Origin: Gymnothorax reevesii
Lineage: Eukaryota; Chordata; Actinopteri; Anguilliformes; Muraenidae
DNA length: 64,000 nucleotides
Direction of reading: 5' to 3'
Assembly (NCBI GenBank): GCA_029721435.1
Contig: CM056577.1
Span: 117,426,219-117,490,218 of the forward strand
In this document: in pieces, positions 25,736 through 39,263 of the stretch
How positions within the stretch are numbered: the first letter of the stretch is position 1
Layout of the letters: each line of letters opens with the position of its first letter
Made by a program: the position numbers and the translations under genes
The notes under the pieces: generated by a model
Databases searched by the model: none
Seen by the model: the letters and a program-made list of their open reading frames with translations, nothing else
What the model was told of the DNA's origin: nothing

Positions 25736-28700
25736 GTTCCTGTTGAAGTGAAAAACTGTAACAATTCTCAGGACCCTCAGTAAGGGGGCCACAAATATTC
25801 CATTAGAAAGATGTAGACAATGAAGGAAAATAATGAGAAATTGTATAAAATGAAACCTGACTAAAAAAATAATAAACCCAGAAATAGTGTTTTATTTAAA
25901 AAAAAAATTGTTTCAGTCATCCAATTCAAAATATAAGCTAGATTTTAAACCTTCCCAAGAAAAGATGCTTTAACTTAAGAGGTTTTAATACTCTAATCTT
26001 TAAATTGATGAATCGACTGGAACTTTGCATTTTTCCTTTTATGTGTTTTATACCATTATAAGCATTATTTTATACAGTATTGCTTTTATCCATGGTTATT
26101 TGTTTTATATTGTACTGTTATTTCCTGTTTACTTTCAAGTGCTTTTATTTCATTTCATTTCATTTTATGTATATCAGGTCTCTCTTGAGAGAGAGATCTT
26201 TATCTCCGTGGGATTCACCCGTATAAATAAAGTCTATATACACCCACTGTCCAAAAAACACTGGTTTGGTCCACAACTGCAAGTTCTCTGACCGGCTAAT
26301 TAACCTGAACAATATACCACAACCGCAGAAGTGCGTCATTCAATGACAGTGACTGAATGAAAGGGAAATTGGTTTTTGAACACATATGGGAGAAAGCACA
26401 CATCAGGTCACCGAATACAATATAAAGGATGGGAAGGGCAGTTAGGGGCGGGGCAGGGGCACAGGCTATAGCATCATTCTTTGCTATGATTGGTGCTGTG
26501 AATGGTGAGCTTATCAAGCTACCGTGCTTAGGTGGAAAAATAAAACAAGCTAGTTTTTCGATGCAAAACTAAATAAAACGTTTTCTTGTGCTATCACCTT
26601 GGAAAAATGTGATGAAGAAACACGCCGTTGCCAATGTGTGAAAATATTTTTGTTGAACAACAGTCTCTCACATCAAGCTATACAAAATAAAAATGGGAAA
26701 ATTTCTGTTGGGATCTCAGAGTTTGAGTCAAATTTACACTCGAGGACGTAATGCATTTGGACATCCAAGAGTGTCCACCCAGCAGTTTATGGTAGAGACT
26801 GGTTTTGTGATATTTCAACCACCTTGTCTTAATTGGCAAACTTGCCACCAAATTATGACTGATGAATTAAATTGTTGATCAATTATTTGGGTTTTTTAGT
26901 TGACATGCAAAATCAGGAGGCAGTTGAACTCAGTGACTAGTGTCTTGTGCGGAGAACGGATAATGTGGTGGAGCCGCAAACTCAACGCAGAGCGGTGTGG
27001 ATTTTGATCTAATTCCTGTGGATGTGGTTCGGATGTGGAGAAGCAACCTGCGGCTGCGGTGCGGACATGGTGTACATCTTGTACTCCGCACAGGTCACTG
27101 GTTGAAATACCGCTGCCTTGTACACTGGAGGCTCTGTTGTGACCTCATCTGCCTCTTCTCCATAGAGTCTAAAGATGATTTTGGAGGTCAGTGCGACAGT
27201 AAATACATAGCGTGGAATTTATTTACTTTCTAATAACAGCTATAGTATTGCTACTTGACTAACCTTTTTATTTTTGTGATTTGCCAACTATTGAATTTCT
27301 TGATGTTCAGACAAAATGAGGACACATTTTAAAATTTTAATTTGAGATAAATTTGTATTTGTTTGCTATTTCTGAGTGGCTCAGTATTAATAATAATAAT
27401 AAAAAAACAACTCTCCTGCCTGTATGTTTGTGTGTTTTGTATATAAGTGGTTGGGAGGTCTTGAAATATAGTCTTTCAGGGGGCCTAAAATCTTAGATAT
27501 GGCCTTAGTTTGGGCACATGGTGTCTGCATCTGCCCTGTAATTCGTTGGATTGGGAAACTATGACTTCCCAGTGTAACCTAGAATTGGCCCCAGACCTCT
27601 GGACCAGGTATAAGTGTGTGATATGATGGATCTCTCTCCTTTTTCCTTCCCAAACTGCAACTGAAAGTCACAAAAAGAAACTTTAAAGAAGTCCCTGCCA
27701 GCATTTTGGCAGAAGTGACTCTTTTCCCAGGCATCCTCCCTCCACTGCTAACTGACGGTGTTAAGACGGGAGAAGGTGCACACTTGCCCTTGTAGAGGAT
27801 AAACTGGCAACATGTTGGAAACTAATCTATGAGAACCACAGGGAATAGAATCAAAAGGACGAGAGCAGAGCTGCTTAGTCCCAGGAGTCTCTCTCTGACC
27901 ACTGTAGCAAAAGCTGCAGATATCAGCTCTAGATGCGCAGCACAGAGCGAGACAGCCAGTGTCTGGAAGTCACCAGGAGCTAAAAACAAAGGTCGCAGTC
28001 GCGCCAGTTCACCTTGTGCACATAAACACATTCATAGACAAGCAACGCAACCCTATTGCATTGCGTCCCCCATAAATTCCCCTGCATATGATTTTGCCTC
28101 AACTTGGCGTAGTTATTTGTAGGATCTGCAGGATTAGTTAATTTCTAAAGTGAATCCAATGGGTTTTCACTTCAGGCAACATTGTTTTGGCTAACTTCTG
28201 TTTTATGTAGGCTCCAAGAAAATATTTTTTATTGACAGTAGACCTTGCATTTTCATGTTGTTAGTCATATGGATTGATAATCTTTCCCCTGTATAACAAC
28301 TGTGGAAACATAAGAGGAAAATGCAGGGAGGAAGAAAGTCATCTAAGCAGAGATCTGAGTTCCATGTGATGGGTGCAATCAGGCCAACTGTTGTCCATTG
28401 TGCTGGAGTTGGGCCTTGTGAGCCATTTGAACTGCCCGTGTGTCCTTGCTTTGCTACAGTACAGTCTCTCCTCAAATCCAAGGCCATCACTCAGAGAAAC
28501 ATTTCGCCCTTCCAGCGCAACACAGCACACTGTGCTGAGAAAATGTCCTGCTGGCATGAAATGCGTACGACGACGCCAGTAAAAAAACCACTCGGATATC
28601 ATTAATATGATTACATATGGAAAGATTTACAGACAGTTTTGTACAGAGAATCTGCATTAACAATTCAATTTGATGAAGTACTCGCCTGAATTGGAGTGCG

Positions 28701-30569
28701 CAAAACTGGCCCATACTGTTTTGCGAACTTATCTGCAGCAACAATGCCAATTTTCAGCAGTTCTGCCAGTCAAATTTTATTTGACAAATAAATGGAGCCC
28801 TGGCAGTTATGTTTGTTCTAACGCACTCGGTTTATTTTTTTCTCCCAGCAGTTGGGCCAATCAGAGGCTGTTATTTTTCATCTTCTATGAGGGAGATAGA
28901 GCAGAGATAGAAAATGAAGCTGTCATTTGGTAGGGGGTGGGAAGGGAAAGGGGTCTCTTTTCACCATGTTTAGTTAACATTATCCCCATGCCTACAGCTT
29001 GTTCAGCTATTGTACTCCTTCAATGCCACTGTCCATGCTAAACGAGATGCAGCCCCTTTAATATGACCTGTTATGTCGAGGACCAATGAGAGTCAGGGCC
29101 TGTGCAAACCAATTAACTTACAGATATAACCTGGACAACAATGGTCCTCTGCAGCTGAAGTTGTATCCAGAAAGCTCAAATAATAAATCTATATTTACGT
29201 TGTCTCTCTCAGGAAGAAATCATAACTTCTCACACATCGTTAAATTTTGGGTCATAAAAGTGGACAATATTTCAAAGATTTTGGGTCATTATAAACACAA
29301 AGATAACATGTAAAACTGCCTTGCAATATTCTGTAGTGAACAACTGCTGGTGCACGCATGTTTTATGATGGACAAGGGACTGTTTCAAAGCATATTGCTA
29401 CAGACTTCGCTGAGCGACAGAACTGCTCTTCATATTTAAGTCCATTTTAAAGAGGATTGAGTTTTGCTCAGTGCGGTTATCCAGCTAAATGATGATCCAT
29501 CAGAATGATACCCCCTTGTGAAACAGGGCCCTATTCACAACTTAACATCACATTCTTCGTAATACAACCCAGATTCTGAAAAATTCAGCATGAGGGAAAA
29601 CACAAAATCATAAAGGAGTAAATTGAAATGTTCATGTATGTCACAGTTTATTTTTTAAATCATTCTGTTGAGCCCTATAGCTGTCATTTGTAGATCAACA
29701 AGGATCACATCTACTTCCGCCAGTGAGGAGAAATATCATTTGGGTCGACCCGAGCGTCAGTTTCGTCACTTCTCCGGCCCCGTGTACAGACAGGCATCTA
29801 CTCTGCCAGGACAAAAATTCAAACAGGGATGTCAAGGGCGGACAGAAATACTTGACAAATGTCTATAAAATTCCAGAGGGCTGATGTGGCTCTGCTCTGA
29901 AGGAGCTGTCAATGTAAAACTGAAAGCTGATGACCTCACGTCATGACTTCGCCCCAGATGATCCGAGTTAGGTATTGTCTTGAGTTCTGTGTGTTTGTTT
30001 GTTGGTCTGCAACTTAGCACCTACATTATGGCAGCAGTCATCTCCAAGCTATGTACACAGGTTGGCCATGGTCCAAAATATATTTCATTTCGGGGAAAGC
30101 TAGCTTGAGTTCCACGCAGATACAGTCAAAGCTCTATTTTTATTCCCTTTTAACTTTTGTACAATATTTGAATTGAATTTAAAAGATTCAGGTTTAAACT
30201 CTACATTCTCTAATATGCAACACGATGTCACGGGGCCACCATCACTTGTGACAGGGGGCTCAGATAAAAAAACAATTCAAATGTCCATAAATTTGTCAAT
30301 ATTCATCAGCTTATGTTGAAATTTGATGAGTAAAATGAAAATCTCATTTGGGATATCTTATTTTTCCTCAAATACAGAGAAAATAAGTCAATTAATTTTT
30401 GTGGCAACAAAATTTTTGCAAGCCAGGGTGAGGAATGTGGTGTCTCACACTGCTTGTGTTAGTAAAGAAACAAAGTATGAGGTATTCCTTCGTGAGCCTT
30501 CAGCTTGGTTGATGGAAATGGATAAAGGACACACATTCAGGGCAAAGACATCAGGTCCTTTCACTTGAA
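25736..30569. other. No gene recognised
   Basis: Long AT-rich stretch with only short, motif-free frames on both strands (for example 27829-28122 and 28321-28605). A Tc1-like end (ACAACCCAGATTCTGAAAAA) may be present near 29566. Confidence 0.4.
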
Positions 30570-30850
30570 TGTGGTCTCATGGGTAATATAGGAATATAAA
30601 GGGCATCTCCTTGCCTTGTATTGCAACCATTTTGTAGTCCAAAGTGAAATTTAGGAGTATAAGGGCATGCACACCTTGTCCTGTGACTTGATTGTGGGCA
30701 AAGGGGAAGAGTAGGAACACAAAGATGGTGCAATTTGCTGCTTTGTGAGTGAAAAAAAGGGAAATGTAGGCGTGCAAAGACATTGACAAATGGCCTTTTA
30801 ACCAGTATGTGGGCTCATGGGAAATGTAGGAGGGTAAGGGAACAAACATG
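30570..30850. repeat. Degenerate 62-bp tandem repeat, about five units
   Basis: Units carry forms of GGGAAATGTAGGAGTATAAG near 30578, 30642, 30700, 30759 and 30821, spaced 58-64 bases. The minus-strand frames here arise from the repeat. Confidence 0.6.
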
Positions 30851-31404
30851 AGTAAACAACCTCATTAACAAAGGGGAGTTCTACTTTGTAGCTGTATTGT
30901 GGAAACTTCTTGGATCAGTAAGAAGTACGGGAAATTTGGACACACTTGAACAGAAAAAAAAAACAGACCAAATGCACGTGTTACGCTCAGTCGCACAGCC
31001 CTAAAAGATTACGGGAAAGGCCAGTTTTCTGCCTGTTGAGAGAACAGAGAGATGGAAACCATGAACTGCTGTGGTTGAGATAAATGTCTGCCATTTCCAA
31101 AAAGTCAGGTAATGTTTAAACTATGAGAAGAAACTCAGCAGTGAAATGTTTTTTTATAAAACTGTGTTAAATAAAACCGTTTGTGTTTAATTCCTGAATT
31201 GGCAAGAGGGGTCGTCACATATATGCTGATATGACGTGGTACAAAAAAGATTAATCAGAGAAGTACTTTATAAATAAAAGCAAGCCCACTCCTTCATGTA
31301 TTTCATAAAATATTAAGTGCAATGCAGTGGCTTGTTTAACCCTATAGACTTTAACATAAGGTTTCCCATAAGTGGGTTCAAAGACAGAAAAAGCTTCTTT
31401 TTTC

Positions 31405-31650
31405 ATATTGTAGGACATTGTAACATACATGCTCTATATCTCCTGGTTGCAGCACTTTACTGAAGCAACAACACTTATATTGAGAGAAATATTCAAACCC
31501 AGAATACCATGTTTTATATATAGTTTTATTTCCATCAAATGGAAAATATCTAGATCTTGTGCATCATTTTGGACATATATTCCTACAATTCCGCTGGACA
31601 TATTTAGGATCATTGGAAATCTTGAGATCTCCACTATAATTTAAAATAGG
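31405..31650 (+). repeat. Dispersed repeat, copy 1
   Basis: Matches the reverse complement of 44935-45190. Shared landmarks are ATTGTAGGACATTGTAACATAC, a TGGTTGCA segment, AAACCCAGAATACCATGTT and GGACATATTTAGGATC. The family is not recognised. Confidence 0.6.
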
Positions 31651-32101
31651 CCAGAAGTTTCACAAGTTTGAACACAGCAGCTGCATTTGACAGACCCGTC
31701 AATGGGTACGCAGGTTTTATGGGGTTTAAACACTTGTTAGGTAGAATTCTTTGTTAGGACACCAAGCAAAAACTCCAAATATGGAACTATCATGCGCAGT
31801 GGATCTCCAGGGAGGTGCAGTGTAAAATACTTTGATTTATGAAATGACTGAGAGAAGTGTTCCTAATTAATCATTATGCAAGGGCGTGTAACTTGTGAAA
31901 ATGTTTTTGTTGGCACTGGACACTGAAACTGATCAAAGGAATTAAACTTCCCAGAGACAGCTACTAATCGCGTATTGAGCACGTACAGCTGGGCCCGGTG
32001 AAATACAACAGCATGGGAAGTTTCAGTAAAAGATACTTTCATTTAAATTCTAATTGTTGATGCTCATGTCTCCCTCTAGTGGTTCCCAGAAGTATCTTAT
32101 A

Positions 32102-33319
32102 CACTACTCTCAAAAAGTTAGGGATATTTTGCTTTCGGGTGAATTTATGGAAAATGTAAGAAGTTCACGCCACAGTGGTATTATATCATGAAAGTAGGGC
32201 TACGTAGAAGCATGTAGTGATAATTTCCTCATGTCAAACAATTTATTGAAACAAAAGCCAACAGCAGAGGTGGGTATGCCACAACAGAAATATCAATGTC
32301 TCAATAACTTGTCATGTGCCCTTGAGCATCAATTACAGCTTGACGACGTTGTCTCATGCCGTCCACAAGTCGACTTGTTGTCTCCTGAGGCATGGCATCC
32401 CACTCCTCTTGAAGGGCGGCCCTCAGTGAAGTCCTGGAGTCCAGAGTTAAGAGCCTCTACACGGCAACTCAGCTGATCCCATAGGTTTTCTATGGGATTC
32501 AGGTCTGGAGAAAGTGCAGGCCACTCCATTGGAGGTACCACAGTCGCTAGCATGGAGGTAATATACGAGCACTGGAGAGAGCGAGGAAGTCCCACCCCTA
32601 TCCATCAGAGAACAGCTCTGAGTCCCACTGGTTCCTCGTCTACCGTAAATGCTCCTTTGGCCATGCAAGACGATGACGCCTGTGCCTGGTGGTGTGGTCA
32701 GCTACCCTTGCAGGTCGTCAAACATGCAGACCAAGCTGATGTAAATGAAATCGAATGGTCTGACGTGACTCTTGGGTGCCTCTCACCTCCCTTAAATGTG
32801 CCTGGAGTTGAATGGCATTCATCATCTGGTCACGCAGGGCACTGTTCTCAATGAAGCGGTCATCAATGTGCCATGTGGCCAAAGGATGTCCACTTCTATG
32901 TCTGTCTGTGACTCATTCAGTCTCTCTCCATCTCTATTGCAAACTGCGGATGACACTCTGTGACACTCCAAGCTCAGTGGCCACTTCCGTCTCAGAGCAT
33001 CCTGTTTAAAGCCTCGCAATTGCGAGGAACTGTTGATCAATTGTTCTGAGTCATCTTGGCCTCATGATGTCAAAATGTGAACAGCATGATGAGAAGGACT
33101 GTTTAAATACCAATTCTAACTGAACCAGGACATTTATTAGTCGATTCATGGATCAAACACCTGTACTGAAAAGTACTGAAACATTGAACTGCGGGACATG
33201 TGCATTCTAAAGTTCAGAGGTGGTCACATTAAGTTCACCTGTAAAGGTTATTGTGCATTTTTGGTTCATCCTGAAATTTCACCCGAAAGCTGAATATCCC
33301 TAACTTTTTGCGAGAAGTG
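32102..33319 (-). mobile_element. Tc1-like element with degraded transposase
   Basis: The ends CACTACTCTCAAAAAGTTAG and CTAACTTTTTGCGAGAAGTG are inverted repeats flanked by TA. The minus strand holds transposase pieces in different frames: 32822-33040 near the N-terminus and 32329-32595, which includes EWPALSPDLNPIENLW, the region of the third catalytic acidic residue. At 1218 bases it is near full length for Tc1, but frameshifts make it inactive. Confidence 0.85.
32329..33055 (-). pseudogene. Tc1-like transposase pseudogene
   Basis: The catalytic PIEN region is preserved, but the coding sequence is spread over at least two frames with stops between. The N-terminal DNA-binding part is only weakly readable. 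Confidence 0.75.
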
Positions 33320-36300
33320 TATTTAATAAAGAAAGGCATTTCCTGTCCCCGTTGCCAATGCAGTGCATGTGCTGAAACAGATGAAGGCCCAAACACGAAC
33401 AACAATCATCGGCTTGGTCCTGGATCAAGAGGGAGGTTTGATGAATTCGCTGGATAACTGCAGAAAAACTCCAAAAACACCCTTTATTACTTCCGCCAAT
33501 GTTCCACTCCACGTGTGGCAGGGTTTGATTTGAGGCAGTCATCCAGCTCTCAGTAATCCAGCTTCAAGATCCAGGCTCCTCGTCACTTGATTAGCCAGGA
33601 GAAGAGAAATGTTATCGGTTACTTCACTGATCTTCGTTCCAGGTCCAGGAGGGCCGCAGTGACTGCTGCTGTCTGCTGTGATACAGCAGCACTTATTTGA
33701 TCTTAATAAAGCAGTGAATTATTCTATCGACACTCTTCATCTGGTTCATTGGGTCCACCTTGAGTTAACATAAAGGCGAAACAAAAATCAGCAGATCCTG
33801 TGCCTCACCAGGAGCAGGCATGAAGAGCACTGGGACTCCTTATAGGTTGGACAGATTTCTACCACTTAATGCTATTCCTTCATTGTTTTTTTTCCCCCCG
33901 CTTGTGTAGGAAAGGGAAACAATGTTAGAACTTCAGGGGCATTTTGGCCTCCTTTTGTCTATAAAGGGAGAATAATCTTGTTGTTGTGTGATTCAACTAT
34001 CCTTTCCTGCAGAGCAAGTGCGTGCAGATATTTCAACGCAAGAGTCATGAATTGCATTATACTTCACATTAATGAGCTGGCATAAATCTAAAAATAATTT
34101 GACACTACATGCCCCAAATTCTCATGGGTTGTTTGAAGGACTCGGAACGGAAATACCACCCTGGTCCTGGAAAGCCAGAGGCTCGATCTTACTTCTGCCT
34201 TCACTTAAAGGGGTCACATTTTGCCCGTTACTGGGTCAATTCACAAACAGTATTTTTCATGGTCAAAAAGCAGCTAGGTATAGCTGTACTGGCTATGGTA
34301 TGCAGCACCACAAGTTCACTCTGTCTCAAACCGACTGCTTTGGCTCCTGACTCTGTAACGCCCCCTCCCTTAAAGCATACTTTGTGATTGGCCAACCACA
34401 GTCAAGGAAGCATTTTCAGTAAACACACAAAGGGCTGTGGTTCTACTTCTAATAAATGAATTTCATCAGCAATCAAAGTTAAAGTAAGTTAAGTATGCAG
34501 TACTTGAACGGGAATGAGAACTCGCAGAACCTGTTGCTTTCTTGGGCCAGAGTAACAAATCCTTAACATAGGGTGTGGTGAGGCAGTCCCTTGTTATCAC
34601 ACTTCTCTGCAGAAACTCTTACCCGCCCAATCAACACCCGCATGCCAACCCAATCCACCCCCCCCCCACATAACTTGCTAAAGGAATGGCCAGCCATAAT
34701 CTAAGAGGACTGCTGGCTTTGTGTCCTTCACTGGCAGTTGATTCCAATCAGCCAGTTCGGGGGCCACAGTGCTTCACCGCCCTCCAGCTCTCGGTTTCCC
34801 TCAGTAGGATTACTGTGTCAGACCCTTGTTTTTTGGGGATAAATTACTCCCTGAGTTTAAGAGGTATAACAGAGCCCAGCACACCTCTGACTTCTCCAGA
34901 GCATATTGCATCTGATAAACTATCCGGCATTCAACTGACATTCTTCCTTCCAGTGTGCTTGAAACTAACTACAAGGATGACTCGTGCAATAGCTGTGCCA
35001 AGTCTGTGATCAATGAACATCCCAAACAGTGAAAGACACTACTTGCATTCATCAGTGGAAGGCAAACAGACTTACAACCACTCTTCTTCTCACAAAGGCT
35101 GTTGTAATAGGCTTGATTAGAATCAGTTGGTAGGGATGGCTCAAAAAGCCAATAAACATAACAGGCCTTATCATGGTTTCCATTGTTAACTGAATAGTCA
35201 GCATGGCACCTACAAGAAATTGTCCCAAATTAATCAAGAGTTGCGAGTGAGCTGTGTTTATCATGTAAAGAACAGTATGAGGCCCACAGCGATTCAGGCT
35301 AATAAATGACCTGCTGTTTGCAGTGTGAGTGATAGACCAACTTGCAGGGTTTTGATTTGATTGCTAAGTTAATTATTTGTCAAAGCCATAAGCATTTCGC
35401 ATGTGTGGCAATAGAGAACAAAATTAACATTATCTGAGGCCTTAACCCTATTTGAACAGTGACGTAACCTTTTGAGCTCCCAGTGTCAAATGTTTTAAAC
35501 AATGAGGCCCACTTTGCTTGAAGAACTGCATGACCAGCTTCAGATAATCATTTGTTATCCTCTTTGGAGGTACATGTTTGAAACATACCACAGTTCTCCA
35601 TTTGCAAGAGGGTTAAATCATGAATTAAAATTTGAGGAGTCTGAAAGGTCTTTCAGTCATACTCAAATTGTGTATGGTACCTGAGAAACCAGAAAAAAAA
35701 GACTTTGGTGTAACCATTTCTGGTTATGCAATTCTCTCCCTCTGAACATTTTGAAACTGCACTGGGCCCCCCCAGCAATGGGGTTAAGCTGAGAGTGATA
35801 TATTCACCATACCAGGAAGATCTACAGCCATGCTATCACTGTAGGGCACGGGTTCAACGTCGCATTACGAGTTAACGGATGAATGGAGGCCACCTAGCAG
35901 GTTGATGACTAGGTCTTGACAGCACACATTAATCAGTGGATCACTGTCGGGCTTGTACTGCAATAAACCACAGCCCGTTCAAAGCAGAGTAGCTTTGCCT
36001 CCACCAATCGGTCTGAAGCATATTGGCCTCATGCTGTTATTCCACATTGTCACATGGTAGTGTTGATCACTCGAATCAGATTGGTCAAGTATGGCATAAC
36101 CAGTTATTTCTGAAGAGCAGACTGCAGCTATGAACACATTGCTGATATGGGCATGACAGAACTAACCATAAAATCTAACGGACAATTTCTCAGAAGAACT
36201 GAAATCGATTTTAAATCAATATTTCAAAATCAATATTCTGGGTCAAATTTGTTTTAGTAACAAGAGGGATAACGTACAAGCCGGCCATTACTGCAAAATA

Positions 36301-37520
36301 AACCGTTTTAGAGTGATTTCACAACCCTTCACTTTGTGTCAGTGTCATTAGTCATTCCTGTAGGGGTTTATTTTGAAAAAGTGACTGGCTAACTACATTA
36401 TCCCTTACTCAATCCCACACCACAAAGAAGAGTGGGGGTTATTGTAATGGAGCTTGTCCGTCCACCCTTCCTTCCCGATAAGTAGACACAAGTTTTTTCA
36501 GAATTTAGTTTATCAAGATGATGTTTTTTGTGCGTTACTAGTCATGAGCTTGACTGGGATCAAGCACTAGGTTCCATGGTGGTGGGGGATATTGCTGACA
36601 TTGACGCCATGCTCGGTAGAATTTAGGTGAATGATCATCAAAAGATGTAGGTGAAAGCCAACAGCCGGAGTTAATTTTTCGCTCTGCTGCATAACTTCAT
36701 TTGACATGACAAATGCCCATCACTGACTGGTTAGCAGCAAGATGGGCCATTTGAAATCCAGTTAGCTTGGATCATCCCAACATCGGAGCTGAGATCAGAC
36801 AGCCGAGGAGAGAAGTGTCTCAGTCTGCTTATGGCCAGAAGACCATAACCTCCTCTGCAGCACTGCCGACCACAGGCATTCATTACTGATATAAAGTCAA
36901 GAGCATTTGTATGCATTAGGTGGGTTAGCCTCTGCTGCAGACGTCTCACGAGGCTCGCCTCCGTCACACACCAACATCTGCGCACTCGAGCCGGGTCGTG
37001 CGTTCAACCAATCCGTGAGCTCTATAGGCACATAATGTAGTGGCAGGTAAGGAAACACCTAAGTGCTCTGTAATGAAGACTAACAAACACAAATGATGAA
37101 AATATTGAAAAGGTGGAATTTCTCTATGTTTCTTTAGCTATATAGCAGTGCACTTCGGTTGGCACTTTGGTCATTAGACATTTAACGTGGGGCTGGCTGT
37201 CATGCTTAAGTTGCTTGATTTCCTTCATGTTCTCATCCAATTGGCTTTTTATTTTTGAGAACTTTTCTAATGAACACAGGTATCCCGTACGGCAGTTTTG
37301 TTTGAGGAATATGCAGTATTTATGGAAAGAACACAAGTTACAGTTGAAGCAACATCGAGCAGGCCTTTTCCATAAACGCGCATTTCCTCTTTCTTCGACA
37401 CAATTCTTATTTTACAGACATGTCATTATCAAAAAGGTTTTTTTTTTTTTTTTTTGGAGTTTCTGTACCCGCCGTTTTTGTTTATTAATGTTAGACAAGG
37501 GAGGCTAAAAAGGACTTTAA
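33320..37520. other. No gene recognised
   Basis: No coding exon or complete repeat was identified. Frames of 80-110 codons (34072-34387, 34686-35009, 36731-36985, 37167-37508) lack known motifs. A T-run lies at 37439-37455. Confidence 0.4.
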
Positions 37521-37937
37521 AGGGGAACTACGAATGAACGAATTAAATTAATTTTACAATCTGTTCCCCTATCCTACCTATTCGTTCCTGTTAGTCAATC
37601 GACTTATCGTGACTTTCAAGATGGAGGCGACAGGAAACTACCTCAAGGTACTGTCTGCATAAACAGTCTTTTAATAAACTACCTGTGCATTTTCAAAGTT
37701 CTCAGTGCCCTTAAATGTCAGGGCCCTCGCAATTCTACCAACGAAGTATGGACTACTTTTTTTTTTGCACAGCAACGCTATCTCCCATTCACTACCATTT
37801 TAAGCCTGCTGGGAGCTTCGGCTAGAAAGCCCTGTATTTCAAAATTTTGGGTGCATGCGGAGGTGGGGTATTTGACAAAAGTCAGTACTCAATCATGTTT
37901 AAATACACCCAAGTCAATTTCACACCGGAGTTCCCCT
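37521..37937. mobile_element. TTAA-flanked MITE
   Basis: The element begins AGGGGAACTACG and ends CCGGAGTTCCCCT, a terminal inverted repeat of about 12 bases. TTAA flanks both sides (37517-37520 and 37938-37941), the target-site duplication typical of piggyBac-type transposons. It has no coding capacity. Confidence 0.65.
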
Positions 37938-38040
37938 TTAATTTAACAAGAGCAGTCAGAGACAACAATATGCGCCCGTCACGCAACAGTTTGATGGGAA
38001 GGTACATCTTCACATCTTCGTTTGTTTTGCCTTATGTTTG

Positions 38041-38430
38041 AGGCATAAAAGGGTTCATTTTGAGAGAAAGGGTGATCCAATCAGGCTGCTTTCTGAACTC
38101 AAAGTTCCACCTGATGTGATCATGCTGTGTGAATTTTATTGTGAAAATAAGTAGCAGACAGACTTTTTGTCGATTTCGGGGCATAAAAGGGTTAATTTTG
38201 AGAAAAAGGGTGATCCAATCAGGCTGCTTTCTGAACTCATCAAAGTTCCACCTGATATGGTGATGCTGTGTGAATTGTATTGTGAACATAAGTAACGGAC
38301 AGACTTTTTGTCGATGTCTGGGCAAAAAAGGGTCAATTTTGAGAAGGGTGATCCAATCAGGCCGATTTCTGAACTCAAATTTCCACCTGATATGATCATG
38401 CGGTGAGAATTTGGATAAAATCGACTGAGA
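38041..38430. repeat. 138-bp tandem repeat, about three units
   Basis: The phrase GGTGATCCAATCAGG recurs at 38071, 38209 and 38347, exactly 138 bases apart. Because 138 is a multiple of three, the minus strand stays open for 165 codons (38032-38529) with a repeating PDWITL unit. Confidence 0.88.
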
Positions 38431-38739
38431 ATTGGCGGAGTTATTGTGAACACAGGCAACGGACAGACCGGCATCATGATTCCATAATACGTCCCGTCTT
38501 ATGATGGGCGTATAATAAAAAAAAAACATTCCGATTAGCTTATTTCAAACAATCTCACCGCGGAGCTCAGACCCGACTAATGTGCGCAGACATGGGTGTG
38601 TGAGAGAAACGAGCCACAGAACACGTGTGCAGCACAGGCCAGAGGTCACATCCGCTGAGAGGCACTTGGCCTGTAACAATGAAGGGCAGCAAGAGTCAAA
38701 CAACTGGTTTTGTGGACCGATGAGCTTACAGAGACACAT

Positions 38740-39141
38740 ACACAGTGAGTCAATGTTTAAATTTTTATTAAAGCAAGCAAATTTCAATCCAAATTACATT
38801 TCACAATGTCCAGCTATCTACTCTCAAGGCCAAATAAGAGTGATATTCCCAACATTCAACAATAAAAGGAATAAAAAGTAAGAAAGGAATGCTTCATCTC
38901 ATTTAGTGGAATAATTTTTCAAACCCCAGATTTTTTTTTTAATTTTTCCTTTTTTTTTGGCTAATTTTTTTCTTTTATATCAAGGCCTAGCTTTCATTCT
39001 AGACCTGGCAGATTCACGTTTCCTTTCCTTTTTTTCAATATGGTTTTATTTCTTTTGCAATGTTTTGAGTGTTTTCACTTTTTTCAATGTTTAATCATTT
39101 TTTCCCCCCTCGGTGAAGCTAGTTTTCAAGGTTCCCGACAC
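38740..39141 (-). other. pabpc1: pabpc1 terminal 3' UTR exon
   Basis: The probable acceptor is TATACAG at 39142-39148, preceded on the minus strand by a T-rich tract. Several blocks resemble the mammalian PABPC1 3' UTR as I remember it: CTTCACCGA, AACATTGCAAAA, GGAAAGGAAAC, GCCAGGTCTAG, GCATTCCTTTCTT and a terminal block before the poly(A) signal. The order of the blocks is the same. The exon end is inferred from the poly(A) signal. Confidence 0.8.
38764..38769 (-). terminator. pabpc1: pabpc1 polyadenylation signal AATAAA
   Basis: The minus strand reads CTTGCTTTAATAAAAATT here, nearly the same as the end of mammalian PABPC1 mRNA. Cleavage is expected about 15-30 bases downstream, near 38740-38750. 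Confidence 0.85.
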
Positions 39142-39226
39142 CTGTATAAAAAAATATTAAAAGAAAAAAAAGAGACAGACAATAAAAACAATAAGTATTT
39201 TAATTCAGACAAAATGGTAATCAGCT

Positions 39227-39263
39227 CGCGCGCACACAAACACACACACACACACACACACAC
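39227..39263 (+). repeat. (CA)n microsatellite in pabpc1 intron 14
   Basis: About 12 CA units between the stop-codon exon and the 3' UTR exon. Confidence 0.9.

Noticed and set aside
38041..38430. A CRISPR array or a repeat protein gene
   Set aside because: The 138-bp units are contiguous with no unique spacers, and the open frame follows from a unit length divisible by three.
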